64,000 nucleotides of DNA from Aphanomyces cochlioides (Eukaryota > Oomycota > Saprolegniomycetes > Saprolegniales > Verrucalvaceae). Positions 22,572 through 35,974 of this stretch are shown here, piece by piece. The stretch's first letter is position 1. Each line of letters opens with the position of its first letter. Under the pieces are notes generated by a model. The model ran no database searches. It was not told the DNA's origin and saw nothing but the letters and a program-made list of their open reading frames with translations. The stretch spans positions 620,001-684,000 of the forward strand of contig JAHQRK010000031.1 of assembly GCA_019828595.1 (NCBI GenBank). The letters run 5' to 3'. Made by a program: the position numbers and the translations under genes.

Positions 22572-25500
22572 ATGACGACGGCGGCGCGCTACCAGTCCGT
22601 CCAAGGCTCGGACGACTTGCCGCATGAGAATCCGTCCGTTCATGCGAACATCTTGTCCAAGATCTTCTTCTTCTGGGCCAATCCTCTCATGGAGAAGGCG
22701 AACGCAAGCCCGCTAGCGACGCATGATCTGTGGAAACTACCACCCATGTGCGATGCCAAGGCTGTCGCTGCCAAGTTTGACCCCAGTTTTCGACAAACAA
22801 GGTCGATTGTGACATCCTACTTGTCAATCTTTGGCTGGCGCTTCTTGTTCATCGGCTTTCTTCAAGTGTTGATTGTCGCAGCCGGGTTGTACGGTCCTGT
22901 CGTCCTTCAATTGGTCATGACGCTCTTTGAGAGCGAATCGTTCGACGTATACCGTGCATTGCTCTACGTTGGATCTCTCTTTGGTGTAAAACTTCTGCAA
23001 GCGTTCATCTCCACCCATACGACGTTCCAAAGTGAATTGATTGTACTCCGATTCACGTCAGCACTGCAGCAATTACTCTTTCAGAAAGCCCTGACATTGG
23101 ATGCGAAGTCGCGCCGCGACAAGACCCCCGAGATCATGCAGCTCTTCACCTCCGACATCATGTGGATTATCAGCTTTTCCTACTACATCCACCAGATTTG
23201 GATTATTCCTCTTCAGCTTGGTGCAGTATTGTATTTGTTGTACAATGTAATCGGCTACGCCGCTTTTGTCGGTGCCGGTATCATCGTCATTACGCTCGTA
23301 CTCAACAATAGTCTCGCCCAAGTCCAACGCAACATGTGGCGCATTTTGATGCAACACAAGGAGAAGCGTATGAAAATCGTTGAGAATGTTTTCTCGGTTA
23401 TTACTGAAGAAAAGCTCGAATCATTCACCGACAGACAGCATTTACATGGTGGAATCCTGTCTCATCGCTCGACGGAGTTCAGTACCTTGTGGGGGGCCTT
23501 CAGTCTATCAGCTTTCGTGACTTCACTTCTGTACATGGCCCCCATTCTTGTGACCACAGCATCCTTGGCATTCTATACAATTGTCATGCAAGAAACAGTC
23601 ACCGCGACAAAAGTGTTTACAGCCTTGGCTCTGTTCCGCTCGCTGCGTGCTCCTCTAATTGGACTTCCACAAATCACGACGCATTTGATGCAGGTTTGAA
23701 TCATTCTACAAATTCTGCACTTCTGACTGGACTTTTAGGCTCTGGTGGCTCTCCGTCGTCTTCGCGACTATTTGAATTTGACCGAAAAAGACCCTAATGT
23801 CATCCTGACGCACATTCAATTGTCCGCGAGCCAGTACGAGAATTTTGCCAACAACAACATTGACATTGCTATCGAAGAAGGTTGGATAAAATACATTGCG
23901 CCTTTGACTTTGACGTGACTAGGTTCCTTTGGCTGGAATGCTGACAAGCCTATGTTCCGTGGGCTTAATTTGTTGGTTAAGCGTGGGGATCTCTTGATTG
24001 TTCATGGTGAAAACAAGGCCGGCAAGTCATCCTTGTGCAATGTAATCTTGGGTGAATTGGAAAAGTATGAAGGCTCGATCTTTGTCGGTGGTAGAATTGC
24101 GTATTGCTCTGAAAACCCATGGATTCAAAACATGACTATCCGTGAGAATATCCTGTTTGGTACGTCGCGTCTTTGGTGCTATAGATTGCTTACAATTCAC
24201 TAGGTAAGCCTTACGAGAGGAAGAAATACAACGCAGTTCTTCAAGCTTGTGAATTGCGACCATCTCAAGACGGATTTGCATTTGGTGACCGTACCGAAGT
24301 GCTGCCGACCACGCCATTGACCAAAGACGATAAAATCCGCATTAGTTTGGCCCGCGCGTGCTATAACGATGCCGACATTTACGTCTTGGACATTGAGATC
24401 GACGAAGCTTTGTTTACCAAATGTATTCTCGGCTTGCTTCGCAATAAGACTGTCGTCTTGGTGTCCGAGAATCAAACAATCATCGAGTCCAAGTATATTG
24501 ACAAGAGCTTTGAAGTTGGTGAAGGTCTACTCGTTGAAAACACGGAGAAGTTGGAGTTGGCCGAGCCTGTTGTTACTCCCTTAGCTGGTACAATATTGCT
24601 CAACACATGATCATAGCTAATTGTAATTAGGTCGCAAGCGATTTTGGGAAGAAGAACCGCATATTTTGGAGCAAGAAGTGCCTGATACGCAAATGCCATT
24701 ATTTGATTCATTGATCTCTCCATCGCTGCGATCGCCCTTTGGTATGTTGATGGAAGAGCCAAGCTTTTCGATGGACGAGGTAGGTTTTCAGCGATAAAAT
24801 ACTGTGCAAACAGGAGAATTGTGCTAGATCCCAGCGACTGCCGATGATGATTCTGGCACATTGACTCGTGAAACGTTCTGGGGATACTTTCATGCGACTG
24901 GGGGCTGCTTGGTCTTTTTTCTCTTGCTTGTTCAATTCCTGTGGCAATCGCTACAAATCATCAGCGATCTCTGGCTCAGCCATTGGTGCACCACGGCGTC
25001 GCTCAATATGTCGAGCAATAGCACCAATAGCACCTTTTTTCTCGACGACACGATTGTCTTCACCAAGGTCGAAGTGCTTGCTTACTCCAAGTATAACATG
25101 GAAGTCTATGCTGTTTTGGCACTGTGTAGTGTCATCATGGTCATCTTTCGAACGTGGATTACCTCCTGTGCTGGTAAATCTCACCAACAACCACAATAGT
25201 TGTGAACTTTTGTGCTTGTAGGCATGCGAGCGGCTACCACACTATTCAACTCAATGACGAATTCACTCTTTGAAGCCCCTCTCAGTGTCCTAAACGCCGC
25301 ACCCCTCGGCCGCATTTTGAGCGTCTACAGCGGCGACATCAACACAGTTGATACCCGGCTGCCTTTTTCATTTGGTGGCTTTTTGGCAAACTTGTTCATC
25401 GCTGTCTTCTGTTTGGGCACGTGCATGGTCTGTCTGCGCTACATTGGTTTGGTGCTCGTGATTTGGGTCGTCTTGTACATTTACTTTGGTTTGCACTACG

Positions 25501-25937
25501 TCCAACCGGCTCGTGAAATTGAAAGCCTCACACGTACTACACGCGTACCACATCTTCAGTTTGTCAATGAAGCTATCGACGGCACCGTGACGATTCGGGC
25601 ATTTGGGATGAAACAAGTGCGCCGTTTCCACCGCATGCACCAGCATCATGTGGATGTGCATCAAGAAACGTGCTATGTCCAAGAAGTATTGAAGCAGTGG
25701 TTCGCCCTACGCATGCAGCTCTTGCACGCTTGTTTGATTTTCACCATCACGATGGCAGCAATTCATTCCCGCCACTTTTTGCTGCCTGGATTGTTTGGCC
25801 TCGTGTTCAATTACTCGTTGCAACTCCCTCCTCATCTCGAGTTTGTCTTCAGTATTTGGTCCAGCGTCCTCTCATCCATGATGGGCGTCAAACGCGTGCT
25901 CGGCTTCATCCACTGGCAGAAGAACGCTGATGTGTAA
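22572..25937 (+). CDS. ABCC-type protein with degenerate NBD1 and no NBD2
   Basis: Architecture: N-terminal ILSKIFFFWANPLMEKA (ABCC hallmark), TMD1 (about residues 80-370), NBD1, TMD2, stop. NBD1 has a usable Walker A (GENKAGKSSL) and Q-loop-like region (GGRIAYCSENPWIQNMTIRE). The signature LSGGQ reads LTKDDK before IRISLARA, and Walker B reads IYVLDIEIDE in place of VLDDP. A 90-residue linker follows, then TMD2 with the ABCC pattern LFEAPLSVLNAAPLGRILSV and RVPHLQFVNEAIDGTVTIRA. The protein ends VKRVLGFIHWQKNADV just where the second ATPase domain should begin. No NBD2 is seen before the convergent BRR2 gene. Introns include 23694-23738 and 23880-23922; all splice in frame. The intact frame argues for a real, ATPase-poor protein and against a recent pseudogene. 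Confidence 0.85.
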
Positions 25938-26065
25938 AATTGTAAACCATATAATAGAAGTATGGCGTAGGCTACCTTACTCGTTCTCGTAGTTTGCATC
26001 ACATAAATTGGATCTTTGAGAGATGAACTACCTGGCTTGCGATTGAAAAGTTAATAAACTAAAGA

Positions 26066-29000
26066 TTAAGATTCTTCTTCGTCCGTGTCGCGACCTTCAT
26101 GAACAGTGACTACCAATTCATTTTCCAAATCGGCGCCTGTGTAAGAATCGCAAATGAGATACAATGTGAACTTGTAAGTGCCAGGCGTGCTCGGCGCCGT
26201 GAAATCGAGACGAATGGCAGCTTCTTTCTGAAGTGGAATGCGCTTGATGCTCAACAGTGCATTGTTGGCAGGATCGCCAATGACGACCCACCAATTTTCG
26301 ATCTTTTCGAAGGGATTGTATTGAGCCTGCACTTTGCCCCAATCATCTCGGTCGTCTTCGCCTTCGCGTTCGATTTGTACCTAAGAATTGCCATTAGACA
26401 AAATTTATATCAGCATTTGCAATACCTTGATAGAGACAACATCACCCGTTGTGATTTCATCAGCGTCTTGGACTTCCATCTCGATCGACACATCTGGGTA
26501 CGCATTGCAGAAAGCAGCGATTTGCTCCACCTTATATTGAGGGAATGTCAAAATCTTACTGCGAACAGAGTCGTCAACACTCAAGATATCCAACGGCGTT
26601 TCAATCACATCTTGATCGTCGTCGCAGGATGAATTGTGTTCTTTGATATTTTCCAGGACTTCCGTATCGAAATGTGGGATTTGCAAGAGTGGCGACGCGT
26701 TGTGGCCAACGCCTTGAGAAATCATCTGACTCAAATCCATCGTCGCAAGAGCTGGTTTGAGCCATCCATTGGACGAGATTACATCAACCAAAGCGTGGAG
26801 TAATCGTCCACAGCTCTTAAGAATTTCATTGAGATCCTCCTTCAAGTAAGGGCTCAGGCGATCATGCTGCCGAGAAAAGTGCATTTGGAGCAAGATGTGA
26901 ACCTTGACGTGGATGGCAGTGTATGGTGGGGACACTGGCCATGTCAAATGCTTGGCCAATTTTTCCAAGACGCGGTCTTCACCAAAGCGGACAGACAACG
27001 TATCAAACTCAGAGGAGGCAGCAAGAATGTCCAACAAAGCCTACAGTGATATGAGCAAGAGTGAAAAGGCAAATAATATCCACCTTCAATTTCGATGTCG
27101 CGGTGACACTGCAGGCAAACAATTCGATGGTTGTGTATCGAATATAGTAGAAGGCTGCAATCATGCCCAAGTTCAACGGACTCAAGTCCAATTCGTCAGC
27201 CACAGCAATACACCTTGAATCACTCAAGCTAGTTACTGTTCGCTCAACCAAATCACTCAAATGGTCACTGAGATGGACATTTGTACTGCCATGCATTTGA
27301 TAATAATTGGGGTTCTTGAGCAGACGGCGGTACATCAATGTCCACGTCAAGTAGTCAACTGCATCTTGCTTGCTTTCAATGGTTTTCGTTACGATTTCAG
27401 CATTGATGTGGTCGCTTAAAAAGTATTCCAACTGAGATTCCACAGGGAGTGGATCATAAAGCGTCTTTGTATAAAATCTAGAAGGATGGATAAGCCAAAT
27501 TTTGAAGTACAAATCCCTACCTCTTCTTCGACATGTGGCAAAGCACAGAACACTTCGCATTGTGATCGATCATTGGACGATTTGCAAATGACGTCATTTG
27601 GTGAATATCGGCCAAAGGATAGTCAACGTATCTGCAAATTAGATCAGACCACAGCTCGGAAGATTTCATTAAATACCTGTGTTCTTTGCCGTCGTAAGAT
27701 TGGGTGCCCATGATGACAACCAAGAATGCCTTCACATCCAAATCCCAGCACATAGAGTGTGGTGCCAACAAGATTTGAATCTTGTTCGCTTGGAAAAGCT
27801 CCAAAACGTAGTTCTTGTTTGCAAGGCGCATTGTTTCTGAGAGGTAGCCGACGCCAGCCGACAAAGTTTGCTGCAAGGCTTCGTCGTCGTGAGGCAATTC
27901 GACTTGCAACGACTCGTCCAAGAGGAATTTCTTCGGAGTGTTTTCAGCCAAAGCAAACGTGATGAGATCGATTGCAGAGAGCTGGGCTTGCTTGCTCGAG
28001 GGACTGAAAACAATCGTTGGCTTTTGTTGGGATTGATGGCACACGGTGTTGTATACTGGCTTGGCCATGGCAAGCATTCGTGATGCAAAGTGATTAATGT
28101 CAAATCCTTGAATACGGATTTCCAACGGCAGAGGACGATTGTTTGGATGAAAGTTGAAGCAAGCTTCAGCCCCTAGCCAGTCGCCTACATCCTAACATCG
28201 CAAAACATTACTCTTTGACATTCGGATGAAATACATACCTTTGCATTTGCGATTGAGTTACTCATGCCAAAAATGCGGATGGGATTTTCAACTTGGCTGG
28301 CAATAAAGCGCATACGAGATGCAATAATTTCGATAGTAGGGCCTAAAATAGAAGTTGAGAACCGAGAAATATTTGCTACGTTCATACCGTATTCTCCTCC
28401 ACCCACAAAATGCAAATGATCCAAAACAAACAATTGTACTTGTTGAATACGAGGGCGTTTCTTCCATCGACGACTTAATACATCCCATTGTTCTGGCGTT
28501 GAGATGACAACTTGAGCTGTTTGAATGGATTTGACGTCAGCAGTTGAGTCTCCACTGAGAGCAACAACTTCCAATCCAAATATGCTTGAAGGACCGAATT
28601 TAGCACTCCAGTTGCGAAGTTGTGAGGCTACAAGGGATGGCTTGGGTGTGATAAATACACAAAACACTTCGTCAAGACTGTTGAAGTGTTCCAAGCACAG
28701 AGTAAGCAGTGCAAAGTCAGCAAGAACGCCTTTGCCACTACCAGGTGCAGCGCAGACGAGAACATTTGCGTGTCGGTTCTCGACTAATTTCGGCATGACT
28801 TGAGTTTGAATAGGATTGAACTTGGAGAAATTCCAAGCTTCAGGTCCATTCGACAACGATTCATCGAAGAGCTTGGCAACCAATGAAGAGTCCTTGATTC
28901 CAGCAAGGACGCATGCTTTCGCAACGACTGTCTTTACAGACAAAGGCTGAAGATCAAGTAATTCAGTGGGAGGAGCATTCTTCGTTGGCAAAATCAAATC

Positions 29001-32000
29001 TTGGAAGGAAATTGGCAATGTTGTTTCACAATGCAACCACTTGTCTGATAGCACACGCAAATAATATAATGGTGCCAAAGGTTCAAAGAGCGGAATTGTG
29101 AAGCTTAAGTAGGATTCTTCCTTGGCATATCGCTTTTGCAGCAAGAAGAATTCATGGTGAATGAGGCTTTCACCATCAACATCCGTGATGAGAATCCAGA
29201 AGCCTTCGCTGTTCGATTGCATTTGAAAGTCTGGTGTGAAGCTCAAATCGACTTTCAACAAACTACGTGTAATGGGCTGGACCGCAGCGGAGACTTCCAA
29301 CTTGGGAAATTGATGCAACAAAGTGTACAATTCCTTGCCCATTTTGGGAACACCAATGAGCTGTCCAAGGTCGGCCATCGACAAGTCAAAATATCGCTCA
29401 AATGGGATATCTTTCTTCTCCAATTTTCTGCACATGGCGTCTGACAGAGTTGGGAATTGGCGCAGCGGAGAATGGCTCAACCACATGCGATGATCGACCA
29501 TTTTACAAATCGTCAAGACTTTCTCAGCCAATGCAGCCCAACTTCGATGTAAGCAAATTTCAAACAGAGCGCGCCAAATACGAGCAGCGGATTGATGAAT
29601 GTGCACCATATCAGCCAACAAGGCAAAGCCATTTAGGTTCAAGCGACTGATGTACGCTTGCAAAAGAACATTCACCTTGGCACTGCCGCTGTTTGTCGCT
29701 CGAACATTAACATTCAGTGCTTCTTTTACTGGAATTGGTACGCGCTCAAGCAATTTTTCCAATTCCAAACGTTCCTCGGATCGAACCATGACGTACTTGA
29801 ATTCTTGGGACAACGAAAACAAGCGAAACAGCTCAATGTCCGACATGTGGGGCTTCAAGTACTCATTGTAGGTACTCATCGAGTCGTGAGCAATATAATA
29901 ATGAGAAGCAACCTAAAATTAATTTCAATCAATGAACGAAAGAAAAACATGACAAACCTTGCCGAGAGAAGTCACTTGGAAATGACCCGTTCGTCGTTCG
30001 TACTTGATCAAGTTGTGCTTTGCTAAGATCGTTGCAGCAGCATGGCATAAATCAATTCGTCGTTGGAATAAATCTGGATCATTTTGAGCTTCTTCGACTG
30101 TAATGCCGTACAAGCTTGGAGCACGAAGCATACGGACGTAAAGATACGAATAACCCAGCCATGTGGCAGCTTGATGCAAATTTTGAATCGTCCCCAAGAC
30201 AATTTCGGCATTCATTTGATCTGCCAGTCGGGACAGCATTTGACTTTCGACAGGGAGCTGCTGGTTCATCAAGCTGAGGTAATACTTCAGCTGTGAATGT
30301 TGCGTCAAAATGATGCCCTCGCCTTGAGTATCATACTGAATACGACCAGCACGACCAAGCATTTGCAAAATATCCAGGGCGCTCAATTCGACCCAGTCGG
30401 ATTTTTCCGCAGAGTACATTTGAGTACCTTTGATAATCACAGTGTGGGCTGGCAAGTTTACACCCCAGGCCAAAGTCGAAGTACAGCAGAGGACACGGAC
30501 GTGCCCATCAGCGAACAAATCTTCGACGAGCGTACGATCTTCGCGCTTCATACCGGCATGATGCACGCCAAAGCCATACGGCAAGACTTCCTTCAAGCCA
30601 TCATTCTGAACCTTAGTGGTCGCTTCTGTTTGCAAAATCTAGTCACCATTAATACAGAGACAATAGAGATACAAGCTTACTTCAGATGACGCAGAGTTTG
30701 GTTGAAGGAGATCACTCAAGGTGTCGTTTTCCACACACAGGTCTCGAATGGCCTTGGCGGTAGCAACTGTTTCCTTTCGCGAGTGTACGAATATCAGCAC
30801 TTGGTTGTTGTGCTTGGCCTGCTCCAAAATCTTTTCATAACAAATTTCATTCATCATTTGATGGCGCTTCATAGCCTTCTTCTCCATCAAGCCGATATAT
30901 TGCTGCTGAAGAGGGACAGGACGGTAACTAGAATCAAAGTAGAACAATCCATGTTCTGGCTTGACGCGTAAGAAGGCAGCAACATCTTCATAGTTTGGCA
31001 ATGTGGCTGATAAACCGACCAAACGGACCATTTGCTGGGTAGTTTCCACCTGGCGAATCGTGCTAGTTAAAGATAAGATGATGAATTTAAATCAATAACT
31101 CACCGGGCAACCAATGCTTCCAACACTGGACCACGAGTATCATGCAACAAGTGGATTTCATCTATGATCATGAGACGAACGAGCTGGGTGTACGTGCGAT
31201 CATCGCCTGATTTGCGGGTGATAATATCCCACTTTTCGGGGGTTGTGACAATAATTTGAGTTTTGAAAAGCTCCTCGCGGCTGAGATTTTGATCACCACT
31301 CAATTCTCGAACTTGAACTCCATAAGCTGCAGTCAAACGCTGGGTTAAATTGTTCACAACTTCTTGCACCAAAGCTTTCATTGGAGCAACATATACAATT
31401 TTGAAGCTGTCAATGTCGAGGGTTCCATCTTCGTTCAGGACTTTTGCCATTTCGTGGAGAATCGTCAACATGGCAACGTTGGTTTTGCCTGCACCTGTTG
31501 GTGCACAGAGTAGAAGATTTTCTCCCGACACAAAGGCAGCGTGATACATCTTGGTCTGCACTCGATTGAGCGATTCCATTTTGGGAAACGCAGCATGTGT
31601 CCACGAAGGCATCGTGCTGATCTTCTTGCGTTTCTTCTCCTCAGCAGCTGCCAATTTGGCTTTCACAGCAGGAACGTGATATTCTTCATATCTACACGGG
31701 CACATCAGTGATTTAGTGGGAAGCGACGCACGAACCCCTTCTTTTGAGCGCGCCATGTTCCTTCGGGCAAGGCGCATTCTTTGTTGCTCATAAAATGGCT
31801 GCCTTCAGCAAAGACTAGCGATTCAATGTTGACCGTGTGCAATGGACGAGCAGCGGGCATTTCAGATAGCCCTTCAGCATCGAAGTCAGCTTCGTCTTGC
31901 TTTTGCATCGTCCTCAAGTTTTTCACTTCGGTTCTAGCGGTAGTTTCCAAAGCTCCCGCCCAGTCTTGAACGGAGGTTGTTTGAGAAAGAGCCAGTAGAA

Positions 32001-33172
32001 TAGATCGACCGACAGGATCTTGTTGCATTTCGTTCTAGAGAAGCAAGTTAGCTGAAACTCGTCCAAAAGAGAGGGTACCTCAATGGCTTGGCGCTCGACA
32101 TCGGATTCAACTTGCTTTAGTCGTGTACAATAGACAACTTTGGCTCGATTTTGCAGCAAGACTTTGATGAATTCGAATTTGTCGTAGTCAAGCAATAGCA
32201 CGAGTTTATTTTCGCAGTGACCAAGCTCAGATGGTTCAGCCAGCGTGCTCAGCACTTCTTCCGAAAGCCGCTTGGAGACTTCAGCGTCCTTGTACCATTT
32301 ACGAAGCTCACGCTGCAGCCAAAAGGCGTCGATGTCGTGGACATTCAGCCCTCCCTCTTCTTTCTCCTCTTCGGATGTGCTGTCATTGACTCGCATTGCT
32401 TCGCGGGCCAATTCATCTCCCTAAAGCAATTTAAGTTTAATTGAGACCAAGAAATATGTACCTCTTCTTCGTTGTCTTCGTATTCATCGTCAATTTCGTC
32501 AACATCAGAATCTTCCTCTTCGTCTTCCTCTTCAAACACGACGGCGACACCCATTTCTTTGTCCATGTCGTCTGCATGCTCGTTTTCGTCTTCAGGATTT
32601 GTTCCATCTGGTACGCTAGACCTAAAGTCTGTCATTCGTTTGGCCATACCGACGATGAGACTGAATTCATGTGTGGGCATTCCCTGCAGCAATTTCGCCG
32701 TTTCACGGTACTTTTCGTCGTCGCGGTAGTCTTCATTCTTGACAATTTGGAGGATTTCATCTGCAGCATCGGCCATAATTTCCGTCGGTTGATCACCCAA
32801 GTATTGGATCATAATCTGCATCAATTCTTCGTACGCAGCGCGACTGACTTCATTTGTCGGCGTGTACGTAAACGACTCTTCTGTTCGCTTCAATATATTG
32901 CTTTTTTGGTCACCAACAAAGACTTTCTTTACACTGACAGGTCCGCTTTCTTCTTGCTTGCGCTTCTTCTGTCGATCTGATTTTGGCTTTGGGGCGGTCG
33001 CGCGCTGCGCTAAATCGCCCATTCTGTACGTAATTTTTCCATTCAACGATTCCACTTCGCCAGTGGGTTCGTTACGGCGGCGTCCACCTTCACGTTCTGC
33101 CTGAAGCACCAAGCTCGACGTATTTTGGTATGCATACTGCCGACCTCGCGCTGCCTCTTCCGACATATCCAA
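26066..33172 (-). CDS. SNRNP200: BRR2/SNRNP200 spliceosomal U5 snRNP RNA helicase
   Basis: The start is [20 protein letters not shown] (Met also two codons later). The acidic N-terminal region with [20 protein letters not shown] matches Brr2. Cassette 1: [14 protein letters not shown] (Walker A), [31 protein letters not shown] (DEIH), [15 protein letters not shown] (SAT), [28 protein letters not shown], then a winged helix and Sec63 unit. Cassette 2 is degenerate: [13 protein letters not shown] lacks the Walker A Thr and DExH reads LDHLH. The gene ends in a Sec63/C2-like domain ([16 protein letters not shown]). About ten short introns interrupt it. It unwinds U4/U6 during spliceosome activation. 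Length is about 2100 aa, normal for the family. It is convergent with the ABC-type gene and divergent from the TPGS1-like gene. Confidence 0.92.
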
Positions 33173-33202
33173 CCGCCCTTGTGTGGTTCAGGAATGCAAC
33201 GC

Positions 33203-33292
33203 AATATCCGGATATCTACGGATAATTTGAAACCCCTACACCCTTAAACCCCTTACCTCTCCACCCTTCTAAACCCCCTCACCCCCAGAAAA
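33203..33292. promoter_or_regulatory. ATATCCGGATAT palindrome with C-rich telomere-like tracts between BRR2 and TPGS1-like genes
   Basis: ATATCCGGATAT at 33203-33214 and ACGGATAA just after it are followed by AAACCCCTACACCCTTAAAC, CCCTTACC and CTTCTAAACCCCCTCACCCC up to about 33290. The 150-bp gap serves two divergent genes (ATG 33172 minus, ATG 33325 plus). Confidence 0.5.
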
Positions 33293-33324
33293 GCCAAGAA
33301 AATCCAAACAAAAATCAAAGCACC

Positions 33325-34166
33325 ATGTCCTTCAAAGATCCATCAGGCAGTAGCGGCGGCGGTGCTGGTGGAGGAGCGATCGGAGGAAGGGATTTGGGCA
33401 AACTTGCTCCCGAAGAGTACATTGGTATGTTTATACTCTCCTCACCCTCTGCTCGGACTGGATTGATGCCGCATAGGCAAGACAAAAGCGACGGGTCATA
33501 TGCAAGATGCAGTAAATCTACTCTTAGAGTACCGCCCCGAGCAACCTGTGGTCTTTCTCGCACGATAGTACGTATAGATATGTGTAGATGAGGATGCTAT
33601 ACGAGGATTGTAGTTTCCAAATGATGTGTGGAGATTTGGGGCCAATTGAAGTGAGTGCATATTATATTCAATCGTGTGGAAGTGTGACCAACACATCGTT
33701 CGAAGACAACATGGTTCTGGCTTACCACGCACTCAAGAAGGGCAATGATCCCGTGGATGTGTCGATGTTTCAACAGCTTCTTCATGTGCTGTGTGAAGAC
33801 ATTCCCAGCGCACCCAATGCCAAACTAGTCAACCATCTTGCGCCAACCAACGTACCAGTCAGCTATGCTAAATTTAAGCATGCTGTGGAAGTGTGCCTCT
33901 TGTATGGCGACGTAATTTCAGAAGGCGAAGATTTGTTTCAGTCGATCGATACGGCCGACGCTGGTGAGGTAAAAAGTTCCGTGCTAGTGTCAGCACTGGA
34001 GCTAGCTGGCACCAAGGCATCAACGCCGAATGTCGAACTGGTTCTCCAACTGCGGGATGCGCTAGAACAAGTCAAGTGTGATGATGGAAACAACTCAATA
34101 TCGCTGGCTCAATTTCTAGAGACAGTTGCGTTCGCTGCGTTTCCTCTGGCATTTTCTAGCAATTGA
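33325..34166 (+). CDS. TPGS1-like tubulin polyglutamylase complex subunit
   Basis: The N-terminus is Gly-rich (MSFKDPSGSSGGGAGGG). After an intron (33424-33477) comes the docking-type helix pair HMQDAVNLLLEYRPEQPVVF, the RIIa-like motif of TPGS1. A second short intron precedes FQMMCGDLGPIE. The body has FEDNMVLAYHALKKGNDPVD, MFQQLLHVLCEDIPSAP, YAKFKHAVEVCLLYGDVISE and LFQSIDTADAGEV, matching the order of TPGS1. TPGS1 holds the TTLL1 polyglutamylase on axonemal microtubules. GTGAGTGC at about 33651 could be a further donor; reading through it also keeps the frame. Confidence 0.6.
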
Positions 34167-34182
34167 CAATGGCATGTCGAAT

Positions 34183-35974
34183 TAAAAATTGGTGTCAAAC
34201 GTCTCCAAAGACATGAGCGACGATTTCAACTGTTTGAGTTGTGCTCGATAACCATTGCATTCCATGGCCAGCCTTGCATTTTCAGCTCTCAACGTGCGCA
34301 CTTCTTTGACTAACACTTTCTTTTGTGCCTAGTCAAGTGGAATTGTCCAGGAGAAAGATAAAGATGGTGATATGTTGTACCTTGGATTGGAGCTCTATGT
34401 CGTTCTTCTCTGCGGTCAAATGCCGAATCATGTCTTCAATTACCTAGACAACGATCTCAATGAGCACAAAATCGCAGGAAAGCAGGGCTACTTGTGACTT
34501 GGCATCATGTTCTCGCTGCAGTTGATCCAATTCTACTTTGAGCTCTTCATTTTGAACGGCATACGACTGCGCGACGGCTTCCAATTCTTGCGCTTTCGTG
34601 TCCAAATAGGCCATCACTTCTCGGTCCAACGACGATTGCGCTTCTACTTTAGCCTACGTGGGTGCATGAGAAATACTTTCACGAGAGAGGGAGCGTTGAA
34701 TGAACCTTTTCTCCATGCGAGAAAGTCAATGCATCCTCGACATCCTGTCCACTGCAGTCAGAAAAACTAACGTAGGATGCACTCAACTGTCAGTTTATCC
34801 ATCAAGAAATCGCGCACGTTCTCCGCGCCTTGCAATCTCGCTGCTAAATCTTCTTTCTCTGCTTGGAGAGAAACCATGTTAGCCTAAACAAGCATTGGTC
34901 ATACGCTCGCTCGTCCTGACTTTGTACCTACTTCCAAGCCTTTCAAGCGCACGACTAAATCGTGGAAGAGCTTCATCTCCTTGGCATTGAATGACTTCAT
35001 CATCTCGTCAGCTTTAGCCAGCTAAATGGCAGCACTTCAAGAAGAAATTGAGGCAATCAAGGAGATACCTGAGCTTTGTCGAGGACAGGAGCAGGTTTGA
35101 GCTTGAGAGGTTGTGTCTTAGGAGTAGCAATAGCTGGTGATGGCTTGGTTTCTAAGCCAAATAGTGTCTGATCGAGCTTAGAAAGGATGCCCAGATGCAG
35201 TTTGGCTTACATGTATCCGGGATCTCCATGAATGACAGGTCAGACTGATGGCCAAGACGTCGCGGGCACCGACAAATGCAAAGATAATCAGGAGATGCTT
35301 ATCTTGCAAGCCCAAGAAACCTCCAGCTTTGGCTTTCAGTAGAGGATTTGCCTGATGCATAATATGAGGTTGAAAATGTGATAAAATGCACGTGAAACCT
35401 TGTGGGCTGGAGATATTTTCAGCATGCTTTGTATACTCTGTCGTCGATGCAAGCCGCGCACTTCTCGCTGTGATCGAGCCAATTCTCTCGACACGTTTGC
35501 AAACGATGCGATCTTTTCCTTGCTTTCGAGTAGTTCCCTCTCTAACCTGGACTCGAACACTGATAATAGAGCCTTGATTTCAGCATGCTTGCCTCTCTTT
35601 GTCCTCAATTTCCTGTGCGACAAGATCAGCTTCATGGCGAAGTTTCAAAGCAAGAGCTTTGCCTTGGACTTGCAGAAAAGATATCTGATTTAGCATCTAC
35701 AAGTCGAGAGCATGAGGAAACTTGATGGAGTTTGTCCAAGGTGTACATTTTGCTTTTCATCCCAGTGCATTCGCTCTGTTCTGGCGCATTGGGCCAATTG
35801 GGCACGCATTTCATCCAATTCAGCCGTCAAAGCATGGCGTTCCGTTTCAAATACCCACGTCTCCACATCACTGACCATGTCATCCAAGACGCTCTTGACT
35901 GTCACAGCAGTCAAGATATCCTCCGCTGCGGATTGCGTCAACTGGCGCACATATCCTTCGAGGAAGGACGTCAT
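34183..35974 (-). CDS. Coiled-coil protein with a central F-box-like motif
   Basis: Start chosen: MTSFLEGYVRQLTQSAAEDI. Exons on the minus strand give long charged helices (TERHALTAELDEMRAQLAQC; ERELLESKEKIASFANVSRE), then a hydrophobic F-box-like stretch (LGLQDKHLLIIFAFVGARDV ... SLTCHSWRSRI), then more coiled coil to the last exon (VRTLRAENARLAMEC ... SLETFDTNF, TAA at 34183-34185). Several introns of 40-60 nt contain in-frame stops, so splicing is required. Near 35585 the strongest coiled-coil frames are offset by one base with no obvious intron, so a frameshift or unusual splice is possible. I do not recognise the family. Confidence 0.5.

Noticed and set aside
25938..26065. Search for the missing NBD2 after the ABC-type gene
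   Set aside because: No Walker A, LSGGQ or H-loop pattern in any frame before the BRR2 stop. The gap is only 128 bp.
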